In this document: one piece after another, positions 1-10,083 of the stretch
Layout: each line of letters opens with the position of its first letter
Position numbering within the stretch: the stretch's first letter is position 1
Source: Leptodactylus fallax
Taxonomy: Eukaryota; Chordata; Amphibia; Anura; Leptodactylidae
Assembly: GCA_947044405.1 (NCBI GenBank)
Contig: CAMRHE010000656.1
Coordinates: forward strand, 77,001 to 141,000
Reading direction: 5' to 3'
DNA length: 64,000 bases
The notes under the pieces: model-generated
The model's database searches: none
The model's input: only the letters and a program-made list of their open reading frames with translations
Told to the model about the DNA's origin: nothing
Made by a program: the position numbers and the translations under genes

Positions 1-59
1 CCCTGACACTGACAGAGCCCACAAGTGCACACCCCCAGCGGGGCTCTGTATACAGCCCT

Positions 60-801
60 CGTCCTATATGTATTATAGTTATATGTGTATGCTACAAGTC
101 CATTAACTGTACTATGTATGTATATACCCACCTTCTTTATATAATAGTAATATATGTATGCTGCAAGTTCATCAACTGTTCAATGTATGTATATACCCGC
201 CTTTTATATAAGGAATTCTATTTGTATTATACAACTCCTCCAATTGTACTCTGTATTTATATGACCCTATTTTATATTTATAATAGATATATATATATGC
301 TACAATTTCCCTGACTGTACTATGCATCTATATACCCCACTTCATATATGTATGCTACAACTCCCCTAATTGCACTGATGATGTACATATCACACTTCCT
401 ATATATACTAGTTATATACCAGTATGTATGCTTCATTTCTAATCTGTATTGTGTATCTCTAAAAATAGTTCTATTGAGTATACATATAAATAGTTATGTA
501 TGCTACAACTCATCCAACTGTGCTGGATATCTATGTACTATGCCTCCTGTATATAATAGTTATATATCTATGCTATAATTCCCACAACTGTACTGGATAT
601 GTACATACCACATCTTTTATGTAAAATAGTTCATATAGGCATGCTACACCCCCAACAACTGTACTCTCAATCTATTCCTTCCATATGTATCATAGTTATA
701 TATCTATGCAGCAACTACCCCAACTTTACACCATTGATGTAAATTGCTGTATATGTTTGCTATGACTGCACTCTCCATGTGTATACCCCCTCTCCTATAG
801 G

Positions 802-851
<50 letters not shown>

Positions 852-986
852 CACCAATATAGATAACAGGCTTTTTTTTTAGAACTTCCCTAAGTGTACA
901 ATGAAGCTATATACCAAACCTCAAGTTATATGTATTCTACAACTCCTCACACTGTGCTGTGTATCTATATATAATAGTTATATATG
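60..986. repeat. Degenerate ~70-bp AT-rich minisatellite, left segment
   Basis: The stretch is built from diverged copies of a unit that reads roughly 'TATGCTACAACTCC..CAACTGTACT..GTATCTATATACCCC..CTTCCTATATATAATAGTTATATATG'. The 'GCTACAA' landmark recurs near 91, 160, 499, 569, 639 and 707, giving a spacing of about 68-70 bp. The same array continues at 2558-2852 and 4480-4800, so it was one array before two Tc1 elements landed in it. Short open frames inside it are chance products of the repeat. No function is known to me. Confidence 0.85.
806..848. repeat. (AT)n microsatellite
   Basis: An uninterrupted AT/TA dinucleotide run of about 40 bp within the 70-bp minisatellite. Confidence 0.95.
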
Positions 987-988
987 TA

Positions 989-2555
989 CAGTCATGGCCA
1001 AAAGTTTTGAGAATGATACAAATATTAATTTTTACAAAGTCTACTGCTTCAGTTTTTCTAATGGCAATTTGCATATACTCCAGAATGTTATAAAGAGTGA
1101 TCAGCTTAACAGCAATTACTTGCAAAGTCAATGTTTGCCTAGAAAATGAACTTTATCCCCCAAAACACATTTCAACATCATTGCAGCCCTGCCTTAAAAG
1201 GACCACCTAACATCGTTTCAGTGATTGCTCCATTAACACAGGTGTGGGTGTTGATGAGGACAGGGCTGGAGATCAATCTGTCATGATTAAGTAAGAATGA
1301 CACCACTGGACACTTTAAAAGGAGGCTGGTGCTTGCCATCATTGTTTCTCTTCTGTTAACCATGGTTATCTCTAAAGAAACACGTGCAGTCATCATTGCA
1401 CTGCACAAAAATGGCCTAACTGGGAAGAGTATTGCAGCTAGAAAGATTGCACCTCAGTCAACAATCTATCGCATCATCAAGAACTTCAAGGAGAGAGGTT
1501 CCATTGGTGCCAAAAAGGCTCCAGGGCGCCCGAGAAAGACCAGCAAGTGGCAGGACCGTCTCTTAAAAGTGTTTCAGCTGCGGGATCGGGCTACCAGCAG
1601 TGCAGAGCTTGCTGAGGAATGGCAGCAGGCAGGTGTGAGTGCATCTGCACGCACTGTGAGGCGGAGACTCTTGGAGCAAGGCCTGGTCTCAAGGAGGGCA
1701 GCAAAGAAGCCACTTCTCTCCAGAAAAAACATCAGGGACAGACTGATATTCTGCAAAAGGTACAGGGAGTGGACTGCTGAGGACTGGGGTAAAGTCATTT
1801 TCTCTGATGAATCCCCTTTTCGATTGTTTGGAACATCTGGAAAACAGCTTATTCGGAGAAGAAGAGGTGAGCGCTACCACCAGTCTTGTCTCATGCCAAC
1901 TGTAAAGCATCCTGAAACCATTCATGTGTGGGGTTGTTTCTCAGCCAAGGGAATCGGCTCTCTCACAGTCTTGCCTAAAAACACAGCCATGAATAAAGAA
2001 TGGTACCAGAATGTCCTCCAAGAGCAACTTCTCCCAACCGTCCAAGAGCAGTTTGGCGCTCAACAATGCCTTTTCCAGCATGATGGAGCACCTTGCCATA
2101 AAGCAAAGGTGATAACTAAATGGCTCAGGGAACAAAACATAGAGATTTTGGGTCCATGGCCTGGAAACTCCCCAAACCTAAACCCCATTGAGAACTTGTG
2201 GTCAATCATCAAGAGACGGGTGGACAAACAAAAACCAACAAATTCAGACAAAATTAAAGCATTGATTCTGCAAGAATGGACTGCTATCAGTCAGGATTTG
2301 GTCCAGAAGTTGATTGAGAGCATGCCAGGGAGAATTGCAGAGGTCCTGAAGAAGAAGGGTCAACACTGCAAATATTGACTTGCTGCATTAACTCATTCTA
2401 ACTGTCAATATAAGCTTCTGTTACTCATAATATGAATGCAATTATATTTCTGTATGTGATAAAAACATCTGACAAACACACATAAAAACCAGAGGGCAGC
2501 AGATCATGTGAAAATATAATATTTGTGTCATTCTCAAAACTTTTGGCCATGACTG
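989..2555 (+). mobile_element. Tc1-A1: complete Tc1/mariner element, 1567 bp
   Basis: The ends are inverted copies that both begin CAGTCATGGCCAAAAGTTTT and stay similar for about 40 bp. They are flanked by the TA target duplication at 987-988 and 2556-2557. One transposase frame lies between them. The flanks rejoin into a normal unit of the 70-bp minisatellite (TTATATATG-TA-TGCTACAAC), which shows the empty site. Tc1-A2 (48037-49603) is the same family, the same length to the base, and in the opposite orientation. The open frame and matching ends suggest recent activity. Confidence 0.95.
1362..2378 (+). CDS. Tc1/mariner transposase, intact, DD35E by count (338 aa)
   Basis: Cut-and-paste transposase that would bind the element's inverted repeats and insert at TA. 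The start at 1362 sits in a strong Kozak context (AACCATGG); the frame stays open upstream only from a GTG. Order: N-terminal helix-turn-helix region (about 1-55), a GRPRK linker motif near 55-59, a second DNA-binding region, then the DDE catalytic core. By my count the triad is D149 (in SDES), D241 (in QHDGAP) and E277 (in NPIENLW), with 35 residues between D241 and E277 rather than the 34 of classical Tc1. The usual SPDLNP motif reads SPNLNP here (N272). It ends GQHCKY then TGA. Five residues differ from the copy at 48214-49230. No frameshift or internal stop. The DD35E spacing resembles the group called Traveler in the literature; that assignment is inference. Confidence 0.93.
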   Translation: MVISKETRAVIIALHKNGLTGKSIAARKIAPQSTIYRIIKNFKERGSIGAKKAPGRPRKTSKWQDRLLKVFQLRDRATSSAELAEEWQQAGVSASARTVRRRLLEQGLVSRRAAKKPLLSRKNIRDRLIFCKRYREWTAEDWGKVIFSDESPFRLFGTSGKQLIRRRRGERYHQSCLMPTVKHPETIHVWGCFSAKGIGSLTVLPKNTAMNKEWYQNVLQEQLLPTVQEQFGAQQCLFQHDGAPCHKAKVITKWLREQNIEILGPWPGNSPNLNPIENLWSIIKRRVDKQKPTNSDKIKALILQEWTAISQDLVQKLIESMPGRIAEVLKKKGQHCKY

Positions 2556-2557
2556 TA

Positions 2558-2852
2558 TGCTACAACTCTCCAAACTGTTCTATGCATCTATATACCCCAA
2601 TTACTTTATATTTAATAGTTATATATGTATGCTGCAACTACCTCACTGGGACTATTTATCTTGGGTTCCCTCCATCTTCTATATATAGTAGTTGTATATG
2701 TGTGTTTCAATATCTCAGGCAGCTCATACCTATTCTACATACTTATGCTACAACTCTTCCAACTGTACTCTAGTTATGTGTTTATTTACCCCCACCTTCG
2801 ATATATATGTATCTTACAACTGTTCAACTTTGCTATACTTATATATGATATA
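2558..2852. repeat. 70-bp minisatellite, middle segment
   Basis: Continuation of the array at 60-986, trapped between Tc1-A1 and Tc1-B. It has the same 'TATGCTACAACTC', 'CTATATACCCC' and 'ATAGTTATATATG' landmarks. Confidence 0.8.
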
Positions 2853-2854
2853 TA

Positions 2855-4477
2855 CAGTGGGTATGGAAAGTATTCAGACCCCTTTAAATTTTTCACTCTT
2901 TGTTTCATTGCAGCCATTTGCAAAAAGCAAAAAAGTTCATTTTATTTCTCATTAATGTACACTCAGCACCCCATCTTGACAAAAAAACAAAAATGTAGAT
3001 ATTTTTGCAAATTTATTAAAAAAGAAAAGCTGAAATATCACATGGTCATAAGCATTCAGACCCTTTGCTGTGACACTCTTATTTAACTCACATGCGGTTC
3101 ATTTCCTTCTGATCCTCCTTGAGATGGTTCTACTCCTTCATTGGAGTCCAGCTGTGTTTAATTAAACTGATTGGACTTGATTAGGAAAGGCACACACCTG
3201 TCTGTATAAGACCTCACAGCTCACAGTGCATGTCAGAGCAAATGAGAATCATGAGGTCAAAGGAACTGCCCAAGGAGCTCAGAGACAGAATTGTGGCAAG
3301 TCACAGATCTGGCCGAGGTTACAAAAGAATTTCTGCAGCACTCAAGGTTCCTAAGAGCACAGTGGCCTCCATAATCCTTAAATGGAAGAAGTTTGGGACG
3401 ACCAGAACTCTTCCTAGACCTGGCCGTCCAGCCAAACTGAGCAATCATGGGAGAAGATCCTTGGTGAGAGAGGTAAAGAAGAACCCAAAGATCACTGTGG
3501 CTGAGCTCCAGAGATGTAGTAGGGAGATGGGAGAAAGTTCCACAAAGTCAACTATCACTGCAGCCCTCCACCAGTCGGGGCTTTATGGCAGAGTGGCCCG
3601 AAGGGAGCCTCCCCTCAGTGCAAGACATATGAAAGCCCGCATAGAGTTTGCCAAAAAACACATGAAGGACTCCCAGACTATGAGAAATAAGATTCTCTGG
3701 TCTGATGAGATGAAGATTGAACTTTTTGGCGTTAATTCTAAGCAGTATGTGTGGAGAAAACCAGGCACTGCTCATCACCTGCCCAATACAATCCCAACAG
3801 TGAAACATGGTGGTGGCAGCATCATGCTATGGGGGTGTTTTTCAGCTGCAGGGACAGGACAACTGGTTGCAATTGAAGGAAAGATGAATGCAGCCAAGTA
3901 CAGAGAAATCCTGGAAGAAAACCTCTTCCAGAGTGCTCTGGACCTCAGACTGGGCCGAAGGTTCACCTTCCAACAAGACAATGACCCTAAGCACACAGCT
4001 AAAATAACAAAGGACAACTCTGTGACCATTCTTGACTGGCCCAGCCAGAGCCCTGACCTCAGCCCAATTGAGCATCTCTGGAGAGATCTGAAAATGGCTG
4101 TCCACCAACGTTCACCATCCAACCTGACGGAACTGGAGAGGATCTGCAAGGAAGAATGGCAGAGGATCCCCAAATCCAGATGTGAAAAACTTGTTGCATC
4201 ATTCCCAAGAAGACTCAAGGCTGTACTAGCTCAAAAGGAAGGGGCTTCTACTCAATACTGAGCAAAGGGTCTGAATACTTATGGCCATGTGATATTTCAG
4301 TTTTTCTTTTTTAATAAATTTGCAAAAATATCTACATTTTTGTTTTTTTTCTGTAAAGATGGGGTGCTGAGTGTACATTAATGAGAAATAAAATGAACTT
4401 TTTTGCTTTTAGCAAATGGCTGCAATGAACAAAGAGTGAAAAATTGAAAGGGGTCTGAATACTTTCCGTACCCACTG
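2855..4477 (+). mobile_element. Tc1-B: Tc1/mariner element with ~215-bp inverted repeats, 1623 bp
   Basis: Ends begin CAGTGGGTATGGAAAGTATT on the left and the near-complement on the right, with TA duplications at 2853-2854 and 4478-4479. The inverted repeats are long, about 2855-3069 and 4261-4477, and carry the outer and inner 'ATTCAGACCC' direct repeats of IR/DR-type Tc1 elements. The transposase stop codon overlaps the inner edge of the right repeat. The flanks are the 70-bp minisatellite. It is a different family from Tc1-A. Confidence 0.95.
3230..4261 (+). CDS. Tc1 transposase, open frame but shortened catalytic core (343 aa)
   Basis: Full-length-looking Tc1 transposase from ATG to TGA. 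It has an N-terminal paired-like DNA-binding region (about 10-60), a GRPAK linker near 65-70, then the catalytic domain: D159 (SDEMKIELFG), the [13 protein letters not shown] block, D250 (QQDNDPKH) and E281 (SPIEHLW). Only 30 residues separate D250 and E281, where the family has 34. Alignment with the usual core places a four-codon in-frame gap after the lysine codon at 4010-4012. The NPIE motif is also SPIE. The frame therefore looks coding-competent, but the protein is probably inactive. The absence of any stop or frameshift suggests the deletion is fairly recent. Confidence 0.9.
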   Translation: MSEQMRIMRSKELPKELRDRIVASHRSGRGYKRISAALKVPKSTVASIILKWKKFGTTRTLPRPGRPAKLSNHGRRSLVREVKKNPKITVAELQRCSREMGESSTKSTITAALHQSGLYGRVARREPPLSARHMKARIEFAKKHMKDSQTMRNKILWSDEMKIELFGVNSKQYVWRKPGTAHHLPNTIPTVKHGGGSIMLWGCFSAAGTGQLVAIEGKMNAAKYREILEENLFQSALDLRLGRRFTFQQDNDPKHTAKITKDNSVTILDWPSQSPDLSPIEHLWRDLKMAVHQRSPSNLTELERICKEEWQRIPKSRCEKLVASFPRRLKAVLAQKEGASTQY

Positions 4478-4479
4478 TA

Positions 4480-4800
4480 GATCTTTAGTATTTGTCTGTG
4501 TAACCCCACCTCCTATATATAAATATATGTATTGTACAACCCCAGCTCTGCCCTTTTTAATTTGTAATATATTTGTTTGTTTATATCAATTATTAGTTAT
4601 ACCTAGTTATGTGTATTCTAAGTCCACATAAGATTTCACCCCTCTACCTCAGCTGTATGTATCATCATCAGATATGTATGTACTCTAGGTGAACTCTAAA
4701 AACTAGATGTGTGATGTAAACCGTGTCTTAAACTCTTCCACCTCTTTATATATAATAGATATATAGGTATTGTACAATTACCCCAAACTGAGGTAACGTT
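4480..4800. repeat. 70-bp minisatellite, right, more diverged segment
   Basis: Landmarks 'CCCCACCTCCTATATATAA', 'TGTATTGTACAA' and 'TATATATAATAGATATATAGG' recur here. The unit decays towards 4800. Confidence 0.6.
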
Positions 4801-5924
4801 GCTCTAGTTGTGAGTAATGTGTATGTAGTCTGGGGAAGATTTATTATTATTGTTGCCCCAATCTGTCCCCCAGTACAGGATGCAGCAAATTAGTCTACAA
4901 GGTGATTTACCAATCAAGTCTTATGAAAGGTGATGAATTTGGTGCATCTTCAGACACTTCAGTCCAAATTGAAAACAATTGGTTTACATTGTGCTACAGT
5001 CTTAACACAAATTGGAAAATCTTAGGCCACATACCTTTCTGTTTAGACCACTCCTCCTTGCTAGGTGCAACGCAAAAAGTGTCAAAGTTTTTCCCAGTTA
5101 GCACACTGACCATATTTCTATGGCTCCATGACCGTGAGCAAAACTCAGGACAGGTCCTATTCCTGTCAGTTTTGTGGCCTGTGCTCACTGACCTCAATGA
5201 ATGGGGCCGTGGAGGGATGGGCGGCACATGGATGTCATCCAGATGCCGTCCGCTCTGTTCATTCACCGCCAGGTGACACGCACCCGGTCGTGTGCATGTG
5301 ATAGAAATGTGGTACAGAGCATGGAACAAATTGAGGTAGAATTCTGGCACTTTTAATTTAGAAAAAAATGTGTTGCAGAAAAGTGCTGGATTAGTGCACT
5401 GTCCACTTTTCTCTCATATGTATGGCCTGCTTTTTACTGGCTCCTGAAGCCTGCAATTTATTCTACCCTCATTCTGTGTACCCCTCCCCCTCTCTTAAAA
5501 CACCACCTGTCACTTGCTCCATTTTGGTATTTTTGTGTATTAACTACCGTCTGGAAACTTTCATCTATGAGACTAGGGACTATACAGTGTTGTGCGTTCC
5601 CTGACTTGGGAGGACCATGCAGAATTTTCCACTTTTGAATGACCAATACTTTATTTAAAGCTACAGACACGTAAACATGTCTGGTCCTCAGCCCTGAAAA
5701 ACTGACAAATTGATTCATTTTTAACGGGTGTTTGCATATGTTCCGTGTTCATTTTTTATGGCTGAGTGTTATCAATTTTGGGTCTGGTTTTAATATACCA
5801 TTAAAAAAAAATAAATAAGAGGATGAATGAATTTTTTTTTTTTTTTACCTAACTCACTGATCACGTTTTTAGAAATGGACCCATTGGGTCTTTGTGTCCG
5901 TCAAAAGGTACAAATTTAGAACAT
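4801..5924. other. No gene recognised; non-coding, probably old repeats
   Basis: Both strands show only short frames without recognisable domains. A GC-richer patch near 5200-5300 and the A-run and T-run near 5800-5845 look like decayed interspersed repeat. Nothing more specific can be supported. Confidence 0.5.
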
Positions 5925-5985
5925 GTACTTGGATGTAGTTATAACTGCACTTAGTTCTGAGGCCACAGGTGATGTCACTAATAAG
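5925..5985 (+). repeat. Partial 120-bp tandem repeat unit, left of LINE
   Basis: Matches the 7197-7496 repeat (ATGTACTTGGATGTAGTTATAACTGCAC..AGTTCTG.GGCCACAGGT..TGTCACTAATAAGTAA). It is cut off where the LINE tail begins. Confidence 0.75.
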
Positions 5986-5992
5986 TAATAAT

Positions 5993-7180
5993 AATAATAA
6001 TAGTCCTTTAATAGTCCCACAGTGGGGAAATTCAGTGTGTTACAGCAGCAAAGATAAGATAAGCAGATACAAATACAAATACAACATGTACAGGAATGTT
6101 CCAAGGTGAGAGGCATTACATTAATAGCAGACAGACAGATAGGACGTAGCAGGGGGGGGGGGGATTTAACAGGCAGAGAGATATTTCAGTTCTCTGTATG
6201 TAATGATCTCCGCTTAGGTCGGTGTTGGTTGTACAGCCTAACCGCGGTGGGGAGGAAAGACTTCCGATAGCGCTCCTTCTCACACCTAGGGTGGAGCAGT
6301 CGGTCACTGACAGTACTGCTCAGCACAATCACAGTCTCATGCATGGGATGGGAGTTATTCTCCCGCATGGAGCTCACCATGGACAGTATCCTTCTGTCAC
6401 CCACCACCTGCACTGGGTCCAGTGGGCTCCCCAGGACAGAGCTGGCCCTTCTAATCAGCTTGTCAAGTTTATTTCTGTCCCTGGTTGATATACTGCTCCC
6501 CCAGCAGGCCACTCCAAAGAAGATGGCTGATGCCACTACCGAGTTGAAGAAAGTCCTAAGAAGTGCCCCCCGGATTCCAAAGGCTCTCAGCTTCCTAAGC
6601 AGGTAGAGCCTGCTGTGGCCCTTCCTGTACAGGGCCTCCATATGATCTGCCCAGTCCAGCTTATTATTAAGGAGCAGACCCAGGTACTTATAGGTGTTCA
6701 CAATCTCGATGCCCGTCCCCAGGATGTCCACTGGTTTTGGAGGGCATCTGCCTTTACGGAAGTCCACCACCATCTCCTTGGTCTTCCCCGCGTTAATCTT
6801 CAGGTGGTTCTGCTGGCACCAGTCCACAAAAAACCGGTTCAGTTCTCTGTACTCCCTGTCATCATCATCTGTGATGAGACCCACTATTGCAGAGTCGTCA
6901 GAATACTTCTGTAGGTAGCAGCTGGATGAGTTGCACCTAAAATCTGCAGTGTACAGTGTGAAGAGGAAAGGGGCGAGAACCGTACCCTGAGGTGCCCCCG
7001 TATTACAGATCACGGTACCTGACACACAGTCTTGGGCTCTCACGTATTGAGGTCGATTTGTGAGGTAGTCTTGGATCCAGTTGGAGAGGTGGTGGTCCAC
7101 TCCAGCAAGGCCCAGCTTGTCTCTCAGTAACCTGGGCTGTATGGTGTTAAAAGCACTGGAGAAGTCAAAGAACATTATTC
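5993..7180 (-). mobile_element. 5'-truncated non-LTR retrotransposon (LINE; L2/CR1/Rex-like)
   Basis: Read on the minus strand it carries the C-terminal half of a reverse transcriptase, then a short 3' UTR, and ends in a (TTA)n tail (5986-6002 on the plus strand). The insertion lies between AATAAGTAA and ACACACTG of the 120-bp repeat. The 5' end is truncated inside the RT domain, as expected from target-primed reverse transcription. The clade call rests on motif style and a microsatellite-like 3' tail, and is inference. Confidence 0.88.
6186..7180 (-). pseudogene. LINE reverse transcriptase, C-terminal part
   Basis: The frame opens in the RT fingers/palm with FDFSSAFNTI. It continues through NTGAPQGTVLAPFLFTLYTAD, then YSDD (the catalytic YADD/FADD box with A replaced by S), LKINAGKTKEMVVDF and YKYLGLLLNNKLDW. 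After the RT comes the CR1/Jockey-like C-terminal region (FFGVACWGSS, LDKLIRRASSVLG). The frame is uninterrupted to its stop at 6186, so the insertion is not very old. It lacks the endonuclease and the N-terminal RT, so it cannot be autonomous. Confidence 0.88.
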
Positions 7181-7496
7181 TCACACACTGGTTCATTTCA
7201 GGCTATTTCTCATTACTGAGGGGATGACACACTATGTACCTGGATGTATTTGTAACTGCACTAAGTTCTGGGGTCACAGGTACTGTCACTAATAAGTAAG
7301 TGACACACTGATTAATTCCAGGCTATTTCTCATTACTGAGGGGATGACACACTATGTACCTGGATGTAGTTATACCTGCAGTAAGTTCTAGGGCCACAGG
7401 TACTGTCACTAATAAGTAAGTGACACACTGATTAATTCCAGGCTATTTCTCATTACTGAAGGGGGTGACTCACTATGTACCTGGATGTAGTCATAC
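7181..7496 (+). repeat. Tandem repeat, exact 120-bp period
   Basis: The string GGCTATTTCTCATTACTGA begins at 7201, 7321 and 7441, exactly 120 bp apart. Each is followed by GACACACTATGTACCTGGATGTA and the CTGTCACTAATAAGTAAGTG segment. About 2.5 units are present. Fragments or inverted copies occur at 5925-5985, 8567-8645 and 8920-9165. Confidence 0.92.
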
Positions 7497-8566
7497 ACAT
7501 GTCCGTTTTTGCTGTCCATCAAAAAAAACCTTATGGGCAATTTTTTATTTCAGTCTCGGTTTTCTTGTTTTTGTTAAAAGAAAAAAAAAAGGCCACATTG
7601 AAGAAACGGTGGCTGGAGGAGAACGCCAACATAGGATATATCACTGGTTTTGGGCTACGGCTCTGATGGAGGGTACGTGGTGGGAAGGTGGTGCATCTTG
7701 TAATTAGATGAGGCAACACCATTTTAACCCCTTCTTTTGTGGGGGTGCCATATTTAAAGGCCTGACATGTGCACACTATTACGTTGGATTACGTAAAAGT
7801 GCTGCAAACTTACAGTGCAGGCATGTTGTATATTGTGTTGGTATTGTAATACATGTGATTTTCCTTGACTCATGGATAGACTGATTGTCAGTTAGTGAGA
7901 TTCAGCAAGTCAGTACATCATATATGTGACTTTGATCAAGTGGTCTTCAGCTGTTACAAAAGTAGAACTCCCAGCATGACCTGTCAGTATACGGCGCACC
8001 CTGAAATCACATGCGTAGCAGCCATCATTGTACGACATAACCTACAAAAGTACCTTAATCTTGTGTCTGTGTTCCTCCTTTTCATCTCCTTCCATGATGT
8101 ACTCCCCACACCCCCTTCTCAGCACCATCTGCTACCACTGGATGTTTGACATTCTTGTGTATTTATAACTGAAAATATCATTATATGAAAGCTTTTATAC
8201 ATGAATCAGATTAGAAGGAAAGGAAGCCTCCACTGTGGGTATAACAGAACATGGGTAAATACTATGATGTAGATGCCAAGGGATCAGACCAATTAGTATA
8301 TGTAACACAAGTCGTCCTCAGCTAACATGCACTTTGTTTAGCTGTAATTATGCTGAGAACACATCAATGCACTCCAAGGAACAGAAGCGTAATAAGTTCC
8401 ACTGCCAAACACCTATACAACAGAATTTCACTATAAGAAACCTCTACATTAGTAAGTATATCTTCTGTCATTGTATAGATGATTGTGAGGGCCCTATTTG
8501 ACAGCCCGATATTCATGGCTATTATCAGCAGTGAGCGCTCCTAGAGACACTTAATACCTTTGTCTA
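7497..8566. other. No gene recognised
   Basis: Short frames only, with no recognisable domain. The region lies between the two oppositely oriented blocks of the 120-bp repeat and could be the unique centre of a larger element. That is not shown by the sequence. Confidence 0.4.
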
Positions 8567-8645
8567 AGACATACTATGTAGCTGGATGCAGTTATAACTG
8601 CACTCAGTTTTGGGGCCACAGGTTCTCTCAGGATAAAGACACGTA
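8567..8645 (+). repeat. Partial 120-bp repeat unit
   Basis: Matches 'GACA.ACTATGTA.CTGGATG.AGTTATAACTGCACT.AGTT.TGGGGCCACAGGT' of the array at 7201-7496, in the same orientation. Confidence 0.7.
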
Positions 8646-8919
8646 GTGGGGCTGATTTATGAAGACTGGTGTTACTAACTCCATTCTTCATAGCCTCTGA
8701 GCTAACGTCAGGGGCTGCATCATTTGTACTTGATTTCTGGTGGAAATGATGGTTAGATTGATGGCCCCTCCCTTGCCATGCCCCCTTTTCAGGAAAGTGG
8801 CAAAGGCAGTACAGAGTTTAACAACAAAAAAAAAATAATAATTTTTTTTTTTTTGCACAAAATCACATCTGTGCCTTTTTATGTGCCTTCTATTTCTCAT
8901 TACTGACTGTAGGAATGCT

Positions 8920-9165
8920 GTTAACAAGGCCAGTAATGAGAAATAGCCTAGAATGAATCAGTGTGCCACTTACTTATTAGTGACAGCTCCTTTGACCCCA
9001 TAACTGAGTGCAGTTATAAATGCTTCCAGGTACATAGTGTGTCACCCCCTCAGTAATGAGAAATAGCCTAGAATGAATCAGTGTGCCACTTATTTATTAG
9101 TGACATCACTTGTGACCCCAGAACTGAGTGCAGGTATAACTACATCCAGATACATAGTGTGTCTT
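8920..9165 (-). repeat. 120-bp tandem repeat, inverted block
   Basis: AAATAGCCTAGAATGAATCA starts at 8941 and 9061, exactly 120 bp apart. It is the reverse complement of the 7201-7496 unit. This forms an inverted arrangement with the forward array about 1.4 kb upstream. Confidence 0.88.
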
Positions 9166-9805
9166 TATCCTAGTAGAATTGCCCAAGCAGCTGTCTAATG
9201 AATACATGCTTACTGGTCAGCTTTTTATATATTTTATGCACAATTAAAGATGTAAATTATTGCCAGCACATCTCCCAGTGTAGTCAGATCATCCTATGTA
9301 ATTGTGGCAGGGCTGCCTGTAAATCATACAGCCAAATGGGGAGAAGTGATCGCAGTACAGATTCTTCCTCCCGAATTTAGTTTGCAATGGTCTGTGTAGT
9401 TAGGCCGATGCATATGAGTGCCGATCAAGTGTTTCTTGTTGGCTGCCTCTTCAGCTATAGATTTCTGTCATTGGAAGAATCTAACTTGAAGGCGTCTTTC
9501 CAATAAAGATACTTATCCTGTATACATATTTTAACATATAAGTTTTTGGGCTGTTGGTACCCCAGTGATCAGTAGAACAGGAGTTTCTGAGTGAATGAAT
9601 AGCCACTGCTTAATTCACTTTTATGGGAATAGTGTAAATTGCCGTTCCATAAAAGTTTATGCAGTGATCATGAGGAAATGGAGGGGGTGGGATATTTGGA
9701 CTACATAACTTTCTCCATATCTAGTGCAAAATAAGTCAAATTCAATTTTGATGACTTCATTCTCAATGTGGTTTTGCAGACCCAATAAACGGTTAGGAGC
9801 AAGCA
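9166..9805. other. No gene recognised
   Basis: Unremarkable AT-rich non-coding sequence on both strands. Confidence 0.4.
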
Positions 9806-10083
9806 CTGATTTATTTATTTATTATGCTTACTTATATAGTGCCATCATATTTCACAGCGCTTTACAGACATTGTCAGTCACTGTCCCATATAGGGCTCAC
9901 AATCTACATTCCCTATCAGTATGTCTTTGGAGTGTGGGAGGAAACCGGAGTGCCCGGAGGAAACCTACACAAACACGGGGAGAACATACAAACTCCTTGC
10001 AGATGTTGTCCTTGACAGAATTCGAACCCAGGACTCCAGCGCTGCAAGGCTGCAGTGCTAACCACTGAGCCACCGCTGATTTA
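9806..10083 (-). mobile_element. V-SINE-like tRNA-derived SINE, full length with TSD
   Basis: The reverse complement starts with a tRNA-like head. It contains an A-box-like TGGCTCAGTGG and a B-box GGTTCGAATTC. The highly conserved central domain of V-SINEs follows (GTTTCCTCC..CTCCGGTTTCCTCCCACACTCC, in inverse). The tail is L2-like (GCGCT..TATATAAGTAAGCATAATAAATAA). The octamer CTGATTTA flanks both sides (9806-9813 and 10076-10083) as a target-site duplication. It is a polymerase III retroposon that depends on LINE machinery; it is not a tRNA gene. Confidence 0.9.

Noticed and set aside
1329..1361. Eleven extra N-terminal codons on the Tc1-A transposases (also 49231-49263)
   Set aside because: The extension begins at GTG, not ATG, in both copies. 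The ATG at 1362/49230 has a strong Kozak context and gives the normal family length.
3775..4218. 147-aa minus-strand frame
   Set aside because: Shadow of the Tc1-B transposase on the other strand. The same applies to the minus-strand frames over 1574-2251 and the plus-strand frames over 48457-49414.
10010..10075. tRNA gene
   Set aside because: The A- and B-box-like motifs are the head of a V-SINE with central domain, L2-like tail and TSD. No cloverleaf gene was found.
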